A DNA stretch of 64,000 bases from Dysidea avara (lineage: Eukaryota > Porifera > Demospongiae > Dictyoceratida > Dysideidae): the NCBI RefSeq assembly GCF_963678975.1, contig NC_089272.1, forward strand, positions 1,984,001 to 2,048,000, in the 5' to 3' direction. How positions within the stretch are numbered: the first letter of the stretch is position 1; every line of letters starts with the position of its first letter. The notes beneath the pieces are model-generated. The model was given only the letters and a program-made list of their open reading frames with translations. It made no database searches and had not been told where the DNA came from. Positions 1 through 13,500 of the stretch are shown here, piece by piece. The position numbers were made by a program, and so were the translations under genes.

Positions 1-32
<32 letters not shown>
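1..32. repeat. (GT)n microsatellite at window edge
   Basis: Uninterrupted GT dinucleotides from the first base to about 30; the tract probably continues outside the window. Confidence 0.95.
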
Positions 33-34
<2 letters not shown>

Positions 35-115
35 CAGCATTGCCAAGTGGCTAAAGCATCAGCCTGGTGTTCCACCTACTGACATTGCTCCATTCTAATT
101 TAAGTTACTCTGGAT
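33..115 (+). repeat. Possible tRNA-derived SINE head
   Basis: The stretch TTGCCAAGTGGCTAAAGC resembles an A box (RNA polymerase III promoter) of a Leu/Ser-type tRNA. The B box expected about 45 bases on is only loosely matched, and no acceptor stem pairs, so it is at best a decayed SINE head and not a tRNA gene. Nothing further is recognised up to about 465. Confidence 0.25.
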
Positions 116-465
116 TCGTCTGAAACTAAACTGTAAGTCCTCATGGTTGGTGAGTACTTAAGAGTTATAGCTATACAGCGTAATGTGGACACCTTGGGAC
201 CAGCCACCAAAAGTGTTTTCAGGCCAGATTATGAACTAATATACCTGATTGTTCAGGTATTCTATTACAGTGTAATAAGAGATTCTATATTTGCACAGAT
301 GTACTATGCATGTGCACATCCTATACTACAGTGCACACACACACACAAAGCTTCCAGAAGCCATACAAAGCACGTGGTAGTCATTATTGACTGGTCCCAT
401 CCATCCTTTGACCTCTTTGCTGTTCGGTGAAACCCGTTGGATAACTTTAACTGTGTGTCATACAT

Positions 466-1082
466 CAGCATTGAAACCGGGTCACTACTGCTAACCCGGA
501 TAACAATTTGGGTCAGACCCAGACCTAAGGCATATACCAAGAACTATGCTTTGGGTGCTTGATTAGCGTATTGAGTTGAGTAAACAAGCAGCTATACAAT
601 GTATGTGCTGTTGGAAGTTTGCATGTACACATGGAGCCACACCCACTTATTGGAAACATGTTTTGCTGTTTGTAAACTTTCAATATCTTCCCAAAAAATT
701 AGTGTGGCTCCATGTATCTCTATAAGCAGAATTATACATTTTGATATTATAGTGGGTGAGCATCACAAAAGAAGCTGGCATAGACTGTGACTTGTACAAT
801 AACAATCAATTAGTGGGCATGGCTTTTAGTAAGCCTGCAGAAAGCATTCGCACATACAGCTACATATTGCAATACACATACTAATAAATAAGTATGGTTC
901 TATGTACAGTATTCCCGATAAGTGGACATGCATACGTATGGTTCATGAAAGAAGCTGGGATGAAGCAGGGCAAGACCATGATGTTAAACTAATTAATTCA
1001 TTTCACATGTGATCCAGACTCATATAATCTGTAAAGTGGGTCAGACCTCTGATCCAGTTGCCCTGGTTGGCCTTCAGCACTA
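466..1082. mobile_element. Degenerate hAT-like non-autonomous element
   Basis: The left end CAGCATTGAAACCGGGTC matches the terminus of the better preserved element at 25974-27928. The right end (CTTCAGCACTA) is a poor inverted match. Flanking 8-mers TCATACAT and CCATACAT differ at one base, consistent with an old 8-bp target-site duplication. Internal text about telling AGTGGGCATGGCT and GTAAGCCTGCAG is also shared with the 25974 copy and with a fragment at about 6040-6320. Confidence 0.35.
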
Positions 1083-3927
1083 CCATACATACATACATAC
1101 AACAAGCCCACACATGGGAATGAAAGTATCCAAAATGTCATAAGTAAGTGAATTAATATTGCTTGTACAGTGGTTTGCAAAGTTCTTGCCAAGTTCAGTA
1201 ATTCCGTCAAACTTTTGCACATGCGCATACAATGCATATCTAGTCACAAAAACAAATATGGCAGTGTCAACATGAACTACTATACTGTAACATAATTGAA
1301 TACCTATCAGTAGATACGAGTATGCAGTTCTAGTACACAACATTTGTGTTTATGGTGATAGATCTTGAGATGAATGTAGAACACCATTGCATATGTACAA
1401 AAATTTGAATTACGGGATTTGCTTGCAAGAGCTTTGCAACCCCCTGTAGCAAGATCCACTGCCTTGCATGATGAAACTGTACTTAACAAGTTGATGGGGA
1501 ATCACCAGCTACTGCAGTTAGCCATTGCCAGAAGCTACAAACATGTGTTAAATGTGAAATAAAAGGGTTATATTGTGATTTACCATATCTTTGGATATGA
1601 ACAGTCACTCATAGGCATGAACGAAAGTCAAATTTTAACATTCTTTAATTTTTCATAACAAATATTGAATGCTGCTACACCCACTCAATTAATCTAATCA
1701 ATGACAATAGTGATTATGAGCATGTACTAAGCTGTGTAGAAGGTAGATTTGCACACATTTGTGAAACTTTAATCTTCAATTACAAGAATATTAATGTTTA
1801 AAACAACCAATTTAACATAAAAATGTTAAAACAACCAGTTTAAAAGTAAAAACATACTTTAAAATAGAGTGTGTGCAGGATAATGAATGTTGAAATTTAC
1901 ATTCAAATGTTAAGGTTAACAAATGTTTGACATTTGTTCATGTCAAAATGTGTAATAGGGATGTAGAGTGTGCATGTACACATAGCATATGCATACAGTA
2001 TCTCTTAATGTCATAGTGAAGTAACTACTCAAGTGACAATCGATGTAATAAAGTGCCACGCCTTAGGGTCTATATGTCATCAGATAAATACATAAATCAT
2101 AACCTAATTTATTTAGTTTTCAAGAATAAGACACCGGCTAGTAACACTCTGCACAGTTACCCATGTAATAGCATGCATTTATGAACGTATCAATGATACT
2201 TCAGGTTGGGCGGTAGGTGGATACTTTTAGCGCATTCACTATTCTAAGTCATAGGCACCTGCAACAAGCGTAAGTAGATTCCCAGGTAGCTTGGGGTTCC
2301 CTGGGGGTGAATTGTCAAACCTTAGCAATTCTCCACTAGCACTGCCTGACCTGGGTAGATTGGGTATGGCATTGATAGGTGCATCATTCAGGGATGGCAA
2401 AAATACACTAAAAAATTAATCTGCTTACTGTATAATCTTCAGGTGTCATGGAAGTATCAGTCAGGAAAGAATCACTACTGTAGGCATTCCAACCCGATTT
2501 TTAAATTTTGGAAAAATAGACTTTTTATATGCTCAATAGATAGAGTATTGATTGCCAATCTCAGAAATACATGGTTTGTTGGGTTGGAATTAACTACTTT
2601 GACATGCACAGTGCTTAAAAACTGAAAAAAGGTACATTTTTCTCCAGGGGTCCCCATACATTTTAAAGGGAAAAATGGCACAATTGAATTAGGAAGCCAT
2701 CTAGCAACCTGGACTATCTTGAAACTACAGTTGCTTCTAGCTGCAAGTTTGTACATGTAATGAGAGTAACTTGAGGTCTTATCGGATTTCAGCAATCTTT
2801 GTATGCTTTGTGGTGAGCAAATATGTTTCATCTACTGCACATCTCTCAATACAATGGTGTAGATCCATAGGCAAGAGGCTAGCTAAGTAAAAACATCAAG
2901 TTAACATTTTATAAAGGTAAACAACTAAAGTGGAGTTGTCACAATGATGCAACAATACCTAAGGTGGAGTTGTGGTTTCAATTACGACATTGTTATGCCG
3001 ACTTTGAAGTGGTTCAGTTTTAGCTCAGTGATGACGCAGCCATTAGAAAATCGCTAACCTAGCGAAGTAACTACGCCCTTTAAAGTAAGCATCAGTGACT
3101 ACCTTCCACCCGACAGTACGTTTTTTAAAGTTTTAAAGTATCATAGTTCTACTCATACATTACAAGGCATAAACAGATTACAAAACAACACAAAATGTAC
3201 TTATATGTAATTCGCACGATAAAACTAAGATTTTCATGATGATCAGTGTGTGGACAAACCCCTGAGCGATTTTTGTCCTCATTGGAGCTCGGATGACGGA
3301 GCAATCCTAAGTTAAACGCGAGTTGTTATTTTGTGCCGGCCAGGGTTCTATTGGAGAATTTTTTTATTTAAAAATCTCGGATACTGGAATGCCTATTACT
3401 AGTCTCTAAATACCATACACACGAGGCTAGGACGAGTAATGTACTTTCCAGTGGCTATCAGACAATTCTTTTTTTATAGAACATCTTAGCGTAGAGTAGA
3501 GTGTGGTGGATGGGAGTGCCAACTTGGGCCGGTTCTTCTTTCTTTAAAATAAAAAAAAATCAGACAACTCTGCTGCTCTAACGGATTAGTCAGACACCAC
3601 AGAATGAATCCTGGATTTACAATCCCCAAAAGGTCAATGTGGTAAACACGATTGAATCACGTGATGGGGGGGCGCGCCATGTTAAGATCACACATAACGA
3701 GACTCATAATGAATTGTTAGGCCAATGAAACTTGATTACCAGTTTCTCGCTCAGATTTTTGAAAATTTGATGCGGGCGGACGGTTAGCTATTATTCATTA
3801 TTTTTCCAAAAGCACAACACACATCCAAACATGAAGATTTCTGCCAAAAAACAGTGAGATCTACACTGATTACTCTTGCATTAAATAGCTAAAGTACGTT
3901 ACTAATCTATAACAAGTGATTTTTCCA
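1083..3927. other. No gene recognised; 5' flank of Fringe-like gene
   Basis: Short open frames only, none with a recognisable motif. The last kilobase may hold the promoter and 5' UTR of the gene that starts at 4096. It contains a slightly more CpG-containing stretch near 3270-3360 and a GGCGCGCC at about 3671, but no clear TATA box. Confidence 0.55.
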
Positions 3928-3988
3928 TTAGAGTATAGCTGATTGCTCTATTAGAGTAAAAGTGACTGCTCTATTAGAGTATTTCGAT
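3928..3988 (+). repeat. ATTAGAGTA/GACTGCTCT motif array, three units
   Basis: Three head-to-tail copies of ATTAGAGTA followed by a spacer and GACTGCTCT (first units 23 bases long), ending with ATTAGAGTATTTCGATCTG. This is the clearest array of a motif that recurs at about twelve loci in the window. It lies about 110 bases upstream of the Fringe-like start codon. Confidence 0.7.
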
Positions 3989-4095
3989 CTGAAATACCAA
4001 TAATGAAATTCCATGCGGGTGTATCAAAAGCATGCGGGCGATGATGCGAAACTGCTAATCAAGTTTCAGGGGGTTCCTAATTGTTTTGTGTAAAT

Positions 4096-4590
4096 ATGAA
4101 GTCTTGTCAGAGTGTCAGAAATATATCTACGAGAAGTTTGATATTAAGCATCTTTCTTATCGTCATAGTCCTACTTGTCTACGGCATCTACATCACCGAA
4201 CAACCTGAGTTCATCATCATCAAAAATTATTTCCATCAAAAAAGTGACGATATTTATCAGAGTGAACTGAGGAATTTCTTAAAAAAAACTGATAAACCTA
4301 GTGATTCACCAAATCTAGACGACAGCTTGCCACAGAGTACAAATCACACTGACAGCATAGATAATTTACGGGACTCGCCCCGGATTATCTCTGATGATTA
4401 CAGTGACTCAGAAGCAGGAAAACCTGATAATCAAACTATCATCAGTGTGCTTGGCAGACCAATGGAGGAGCCTGTTACGAAAGTTAACTATGCTGATAAT
4501 GTTTATTTCACTATTAAAACAACAGAAACTAATTACAAGTCGAGATTATCACTGCTAATGATGACTTGGTTACAGCTGGTGAAACATAAG
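4096..4590 (+). CDS. fng: Fringe-like exon 1 (anchor, stalk, domain start)
   Basis: Codes residues 1-165: basic N-terminus, a hydrophobic segment rich in Ile/Leu/Val (signal anchor), an Asp/Ser-rich stalk with NHT and NQT sequons, and the opening of the Fringe domain. Ends in phase 0 at the donor GTACAT (4591). Confidence 0.85.
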
Positions 4591-7500
4591 GTACATAGCT
4601 AAGTAAACGGTAGAGCTATAGGTAGCAATTTCAGGAGAATTTTACAATTTGCATGTTTTAATGGAAATGATTTATATTTAGCATGGCTAGCCCGCTTGTG
4701 TAGTACTCTCTGAGGATCTCATAAACACTTAGTTTTTTAAAATCCATCATGGGATTGTGATGTTCTAAGCAATTTTGTCCTTTATAAATGGTGGCTACAA
4801 TTTTCTCCATACGTTTCCATTGAAAAAGTCCCAAAAATGGCAGAATTGCTTACAGCTCAGCTTTGCAAAAACATTTTGAATATCTGTCTTTTGTTTTTTA
4901 GTCTTACAGTGCAACCTTCTTGTAAATAAAACACACCTCTGTAGAAGGCCAATCCATTTAAATGTTAAAACAGCATACCATATTGCCTCAAATAGTGCAC
5001 ATGGCCTGGTCTCAAATAATGGCCTGGATTAAAAGTTGCCTACATGTTTATTTCACTGAAGTAGCTTTTCACCCAGGCCACTGGATCTGGATGAAAGTTG
5101 CTCGAAAGAAATAAACGCCCAGGCCACTATTCGAGAGAATACGGTACACATGGTTGAGTGCAAACACTCTGTACCAGTTTCCTCCACCCAAAATACAATG
5201 TGTATGCAAAACCAGGAGTTGTACCGTTGATTTTTAGCTACTTATACAGTTATCTTACTGTATATAGCTCCTTGATAGTTACCAAAATGGTGCACCAAAC
5301 AGATAATCTACTTGTGTTGCAAATTTTCAGATTTTTAGCATATTAATATTGAAAACTACTCTGATGGTTAATTCACCTTGATGTAACTAACATAATAATT
5401 ATGCTGGGTTTATTTCCTACAATAAAATTTTGGTTAAAATCATACAGTACGATAGTACTGTATAGTAGGAACATTGAAGGTGTGGGGGCGATCCGTGATA
5501 TAACATAACCCAAAAACCTGCCGCGACTTTTCCTCACAACAACATGACAGTATTGGTTGGGTAAAACCAAGCCCAAAAGTGTATTTAGATTGACCCAAAA
5601 CGTTTCCGTCAAGTTGCTACAGATTTTTTTTTAAATTTAGTTAACGGAATTTTCTACTGCCTGCCTACCTGCCTGACGCCTTCAGTCAAGCGTAGCAGAA
5701 AACTGGCTATAGCTACAGCCCTAATTCTTTTGCAGAAACGTTTCTAGCTCGCTTATAAGAAAAAACCTTTGGTATATTGATAAACATACAATGCTTGCAC
5801 TATTGTCTTACTTTTATCCTTCTTTACCATGGCCATCAGTCAAGGTTCTACCGCTGAGTGTTAATAGACTACAGTAGGGCTTCCATCTACCAGTGTATAT
5901 TGCATCAAACTATTCGAATACACGTGGTTGCTGGTTGCACTAAACTATTTGAACATGTGTGTACGTGACTCGCTGTTGATATCAATCAATGAGAGCAACT
6001 CGCGGTGAACTATATAGCAATGTGTAAGTCAATAAATATGGTTTGTTTAGTATCAATATTAAACCGAGTCAGGTCATCCAGGTCCCGCTTTACAGATTAT
6101 TCGGGTCTGACCCCACGTGCTAAATTAAATGTGGATGTATTACTACGCGTCATAGTGTAGCCCTGCTTCTTTTGTGAGCCACACCCACTTATGTAAATTA
6201 CTGTCTGTAGACATATGGTAGCCATGCCCATTTATCAGTCTGTAACTATGCACGAATCCATGTCCATTATTGTCTGCAGGCTTATGTAGAGCCACGCCCA
6301 CTAATCAGTTGTGAGTCATAATCTATTACAATAGTGCTGTAATTAACTCTTAAAATATTGTGACTGGTTTTGTGAAAAGCAGGCTATTTAATGGTCATGA
6401 GCTTGCAAAAAAATGTCACAAACAAGTATAAAAAATTAAGAATTTTAAATTAGAGTAGGGACAGTGTATAGTGCTGCAATAAAAAGTACTGAAACAAGCT
6501 GGAACGGAGTAGTACATAATGTCCAAATACTGTAAAACAATAAGAAGTGAATATCCCTACTGTGCTACACTCAATGCACAGTAGGGATATTCACTTCTTA
6601 TTGGGGGGTCACAAATAAGAAGTGAATATACACTTCACTTCTTCTGGGATATTAACTTCCTATTTTGGTTCCCCCCGGTCCAAATATTTCAATATATTTG
6701 GACCAGGGGTAACCAAAATAGGGGTGTCCAAATTTTTTTTGACAGCCCCCCTATAGTATATATAGTGATTCCAGAATTCCATACATTTTGCATTTTTCTC
6801 TGTGAATCTTCCATTGGAGAGTTGGCACAATTGATTCACTGTCATTATGATTTGGACCCCCCAGAACAAAAATGTTTGAAATATATGACCCCCTCTGAAA
6901 TATTTTATCCCCCCTACAAATTTTATTATTAACACCATTTGCACGCATTTAAAGGGGTCCAGATATTTCAGCTGAAATAATCGATCCCCCAGGCCTGTCT
7001 ATATCATCCTTGCCCTTACCTGTTGCAACCACTCTAGTCTCTGTACAGAATAGTGACAAGCATAATGTCGTATTAAGCATTTGCTGGTGAGAAGTCAATG
7101 TGGCTCCTCTGGCGCATGCCTAGACTGCATGTTGCGGGGGATCAAGTCACCATTGGGTCTGGGATTTTTTTCTGCTTCTTCACATTTCAGCTACTGTACA
7201 TGTTTCTGACTCCAGGCTTTAAGCCTCCTCACAGGTCCCTAGTGGGATAGCATTCACAGAACAGAACAGAATTCACAGAAGTGTCTAACTATACTTCATG
7301 CAACCTAGTGTTTGCCACAGAGTAGAGGCTCAGCTGTTGGGAAGCAGGGGAACAAATATTTTAAGTAAGTGACTCCTACAGCTGGTATATAGCTACATAA
7401 AATTAATTATATTAATTTCTTTTTAGAAAAGAGCTAGGGTATTATTATATTATTGCTGGTCATTAATTTATAATTTAGTCACAACAACAAGAACAAGTAG

Positions 7501-10500
7501 TTGAGTACAAAAAAAACTAAATAATTACACAAAAACAAACTAAATAGTTACACAAATTTAAAGATTAATTACACAATTACAAATACAGCTGAGACTTAAA
7601 TACATTACGGTTAGACAAATTAATTAAGAAACTACTAACAGAATAAGGTATGCAATTCCAAAGGAACACACGGTTTACAAGAGAATATCTATAACAATTA
7701 AGTGATGCCTGCCTACAACAGATAGTAAACAAATGTGATCTAATAGGAGCAGAAGACAGTAAAATGTTCTTCAAAATCTAAGCAATGATGGTGGTCCAAA
7801 ATTTCATAGACATATACTGATAGGATGGTAAAAAAAAATTGTGACAAGATATGAGGGAAGGACAATATAATGTAAGTCAGAGTAGCATTAAGATGAGGAT
7901 AGTGTCCAATGAGAGGTAGAACAATTAAATCAAGCACTACAAACCCATCTAGCACCACGAACTTGATAATTGCTTAATACTTTGTTGGGTGTGAGGATTC
8001 CATACTTGGCAGGCATTCTCCACTACAGGTTGTACCAATGCTCAATAAGCTTTATGTTTGCATTCCATTGAGCAGCTGAACAAACGACGGCAAAGAAAGT
8101 TCAAAGCTTGTGTTGCCTTAGAAGTACCATTTGCACATTGTTTAGGGACCAAAACAAATTTGAGGAGATATGAATTTCCAAATATTTAACAGAACTGCAA
8201 CAATTTAACGGATCTTGTATTTAGGAGATGATCGCTTATTAGAGATGCACAAAAGTTACTTTCGTGGGTTCAAGCTCATTTGCCAGAGCCTACACCGATC
8301 AGATACACAGTTTAAATCTTCTTGTAACAATACACAATCCTTGTGTGTTGCTACTTTTCTGTACAAGATGACATCATCAGTGAATATCTTAATCTTTGAC
8401 TTCACTACAGAGGGAAGTCATTGATATACAGAATGAACCAAAAAAAGGACCCAAAATGGATCCTTGGGGAACACCTGAAGATACATAACTCCAGTCAGAA
8501 TAATGGCCATTGATGACAACTATTTGTCTGCAAGTAGTCAGAAATGAATGGAACCATGCATGATCCATGGATTCCACAAGCTTCCAAATTCAACAGTCTT
8601 TCATGGGGAACAGCATTCACATAGTCAATGAAAATACAGTGGGAGCTTACTGATGATTGTCAAGTGTTTTAGCCCAGTCATGTGTACATTGTAGCTAGTA
8701 GTATAGAAGTGGTGGACAAGGGTGTAGGAAGGGGGGAGGGGGGGGGGGGGGTTCGGATGGTTTGGACGAACCCCCCTTTCAGAGGCAGAACTTTTTAAAA
8801 TTAAAAATTACACCAAATCTTACATCCCTGGAGCTCTCCAGTAGCTACTTACCCACTGGCGCTCCTCTGTACTACTCTTGAGGGTCACATAACACAAACT
8901 GTAAATTGTTGATATATATTTACCTGATGAATGGTTTGTTTATTTGCTACATGTTTTGGGCATGTGATGTCTCGAAAATATTGGAGTACAAGCCCAGTAT
9001 GAAGTTATTGACCATCAACAGGAGGACCAGCCGAGAATAATGTATAGCTGGAAAGAAGTATTGTCAACTAAGGGACTCGAGTGTGAAAGGCTTCCATGTG
9101 CTAGGAAATTGAAGTTGGTTGTCAGTATGCTATCTGGAAGTCAAGATTAGTTTTTTTACAATAGGTTTCAGTATAGTTTCTATAAGCTGCATAAACAGCA
9201 GTGTGTAGGTTTTAACTAGTTATAGATGCACAAACAGCACCTTTTAATGTTACTGCCTAAAGGCACATTTTGTGTATGCATCATTTTCGTTCAAACATGG
9301 TCTAGGGGAATCACCCAGGCCTTCCCCTTGAGACATTCCACTTTAAATCCAAACCCCCTTCAAAAAAATTCTGGCTACGCCCCTGGTGGACCGTTTAGTA
9401 AACTGGGAGGGTAGTTTTAAATATTTCAATAAACTAACTATTTGCTCCCTTGTAGCACAACCTTTAAAAGAGGATTAAATAGCTCAAGTGAAATTCCCTA
9501 CAGTCAGTAAAGTCAATAGCTAGAAGGTATTTCAAAAGAAATTATTTGTTCCCCACACTCCCACAGCACATAAGAAATGAAACCATCATTGATAATGATG
9601 CTGAATGTGTACAAAAAAAATGGCAAGAAGCTAAATTTTTGGATGCATCAAGACCACAACATAAAGGACCTGTGTGGGCATGGTGTGGTTGCAAAAATAA
9701 AAGTTAGCTACATCAGTAAAATACAATTATTATAATAAGTATGTATGATTGGCTGAGTCCAGCCACTCTTTGCATGATTGAGCTAAGAAGATGAAATCTA
9801 TTATAGCAGGCAGCATTATTCAACATCTTCCTGACAAACAGTGTGAAAGATGCTGTTAATCAGCAGATGGAGACTGGCCAAGCACTGTGATTTCAATTGT
9901 CTCATAGTAACTTAATAGCTACTTTTAAATCTCTGCAGCATTTGGAGGTACTCTACTTTGGATTGTTTCCTGCAAGGGCTGATCATGTATGATGTACAAA
10001 GTCCAGAGGGCAAGTCAATTCTAACATCACATATTCACAGTAGTGAATTGAATAATATCGGCTGGGCAATAGCATGTCGTTAGTATGGATATTGAAATTG
10101 TTGCTTGAGGTGCTTCAGTAGCTACTGTAGCTAGCTTGGAAGTTTTGTAGGTCTGCATAATTATACTAAAAATTAGAATGAGTTTTGTAGCTAGAATATG
10201 TTGCACCTTATTGCGATGGTAAGTGTATCTCTGCTGACTTTAAGGGACAGGGGACAACCATTTAAAACATTTGCTGTAGTAAAGCAGGTAGAATTACACA
10301 ATAAGCACTTTGCATCACATTGCAAGGATCAATGTTGAAAACTGACAGTAGTGGGCAAAGTGTCGGCAGAGGCAGCCCGTATAAGAGATGGTTATTTAGA
10401 TACTTTACACTTGTCACAACGGAGTAGTACATAATGTCCAAATACTGTAAAACAATAAGAAGTGAATCCCTGCCACTACCAGGAATATGGGCTGAGGTGG

Positions 10501-13500
10501 GGATTTGCATCAAAGAAAATTACTATTTCCCACCTACGGGGAGTACTGGGGAAGTATTGGCGATACAAACCCCGACCAAGTCTCGACTAGCAAACCCGGG
10601 GATAGAGGGGCTAGGAGGGGATTTGTATGATTATGCGTTCAGACATACATTGGTCAAGGCATTTGGGTTGTGAGTGAGTTCAAGTGGATTCTAGTAACTA
10701 GCTAGCATCTGAGAAACTCCCTTCTAAGGCAAACGCCTTTGCTTCAGTAAATTTCTTAGTGAAGACAAATGTCAGGGAAATTTGGTGATTGATTCCCCCA
10801 CCATCCCTGACCTTCCCCCATCATCCCCGACCTTCCCCGACCTTCAGCCCATATCTGTGGTAGTTGGGCATTACATTGATAGATGCATTAGCTGAATCAT
10901 AGATAGCTAGTAGAGAGGTCCCCTATATAGCTAATCTATGGAGCAGGTAAGGGCAAAGATAATATAGACAGGTTGATTATTTCGGCTGAAATATCTGGAC
11001 CCCCTTTGAATGCATGCAAATGTCATTGATAATAAATTTTTGTACTAGTAGGGGGATAAAATATTTCAGAGGGGTCCAAATATTTCAAGTGAAAGTGGAC
11101 CAGAGGGTCCACTTTTTTGGGGGGTCCAAATGTATCGTTACAGACTATCCTCGTTATGGTGCTTGAAAAGTTTATGGTCGTTACAGATGGAACATTTTGC
11201 ATTTCTTGTAAGCAACAAATACGTGTAGGCTTGCGCCAATTATGCCGGCATAATTTCAAGCATAATAGGCTAGCAAAAGCATCAAGCATTATGCCCACAT
11301 AGCTAATTGGACAATTTTCAAGGATTTTAATTAAAACGTGCAATGCGCGTGCCAAAAATACTGCATGAAAACACTGCACATTATTACTGCATTTCATATC
11401 AAAAACCTTGCAGTGTTATTATTTTTACTATTTCTTGACTGATTTTCGGAAATAAGATTGGGATACTCTGATAGAGCAATCAAGAAATACAAATATACTC
11501 TAATAAAACAGTCAGCTCTCAAGCATAATCTTGATTTTGAGAGCATAATTTTGAGCATAATAGGCTGGATTTTTGAGCACTGCTCAAAAGCATAATAGGC
11601 AATTTTCAAAGCATAATTGACTCAAGCCTAAATATGTGTTTGTTGGTTACAGCTGGGTTACTAACCACCTCACACTAACAGTGTTTCATAATGGTTGAAC
11701 AAATTTCCTGAAGAAATAAAAAGTGCAGCATTGTTTGTTTGCCATTCTTGTAGCAGGTAAAGTGGCTTTAGCTAACCAGATATCCAATGTCTCACTATAT
11801 GCTCAGACTGTTTTGATAAAACGACAGACAACAGGTGCTACTTAGGGCAATTGTTTTACGCAAGGTGAACAAATCTTCGGCTAAAAATTCGCTTCACAGA
11901 CATTTATTTGGTTGTGGCACAGAGGCTATGTTAAGTTAGCTGGTAGCAATGCTGCTGAAATATTTGCAAACGTGTACCTGCCAGTATCCACCTGTCACCA
12001 ATGATATTCCCTCCAATGTCCACAAACATAATATGGTGTTCTTGTTCAGTACAAAACACTACACAATAAACAATGTAAAAGGAATGTCCATGCCTTCAAA
12101 CTAGCCTTCAAACAAGTGAGAGAAAGCCAAACAGCTACTTAGTACATTTCAAATTTTCGAATGTATTGGTGCACCATAACTAGGATAGGTATATAATTTA
12201 ACAACTAGGATAGGTAAATAATTATTAATAGGCATTTCCAATCTACATGTCATATATTATCTAGGGTGACATGTTAAGAATGCATCAATGCACAAACAGT
12301 CCCAGCATGAAAAGGCCGGGCAGACCATCTTAGCTGTCATAGTGGCCGGACCACTTGTGGTTGCATAACTGGGTCATTCAAGGAAAGATGGGCAGCACAT
12401 TTTGTGACTGGCTATGACTGTCATGAGCGTAGGTAGGGTCTGCAATCTGAAAAGTAAACTTATACAAATCAATCCCCTAACATTAAATTATGGGATGTTC
12501 ATCATTGCTAGATCCACCGAGGCACAATTGTTGTCTTCACACAAATATCAATTTTAGTTATCTATAGTTATTGCAGTTAAAACATAATATGTGACCAGAT
12601 TTTATGAAACCGATCAAAATTGCAAGGCAAAATCAAACTAACACCACCAGTGGATAGCTACACTATCATACTACTAGTTTTGACACTCAGTACTACTCAA
12701 ACTACTCGAGGCTGGTTTCAACAGACATCTGTTCTGGGTGGTGTGTAGAGCTCGAATGGCGGTTTCTGGCCTTGTGAAGGACCCAGCTTGGCAAGCATCA
12801 GTGGTTTACTGGTGGACAGTCTGATAATGTTGGCCAGACATTTTTTCTGTAGATTTTGCTACATGCCAGCCACTAAGGAGCCATCACAACCCTGTAATCT
12901 TGTCTCTGGACTCCAATCGTGGTCTGCCTCCATTCTGAGGTCTAACCCTTGCCCACCCCCCACCCTCCACCCCTTTGTGAGCACTCGTGATACTACTACG
13001 CTCATCCAACTGCTCAGATTTTCTATCTTAGTGGGAAACCCTATGAGCAACTACAAGCACTGGAAGTTGTCTGAAAGGCAACAGACTGATGCATCTTTTG
13101 TGTAAATTTCATACACATGCTTGTTATCCTTGGAAAGTTATGCTGGCTTGAATTCTTTAAAACTGTTTATCTCAAAACTTCTAATGTGCGATTTGGATCA
13201 TTTTTCCAAAACTCGAGTCACATATTATCACATTAATAAACAAATTATTCACTGTTTTCCTGGCACAGGGTTTTAAAAATCAGAAAACAAATGCACGATT
13301 TTCAAATTCATGCTGCTCTACCAGCCAAGACAAGAAAAGCCAACTTTTCCTCATAGTGATGTGATAAGTAATGCATAGTCTATCGTCTGGAAATTCTTAC
13401 CATCTGGGTAAAAAGCATCAAAAATTTTCAGGATTCTCTCAGTGGTGCCAAAGTCCTTTCCAGAACTTTTGATGCCACACTAGCATATGCGGCTCAAAGT

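Noticed and set aside
12788..13105. 105-codon + strand frame
   Set aside because: No domain or signal; composition looks random and it lies in a region with repeat-like text.
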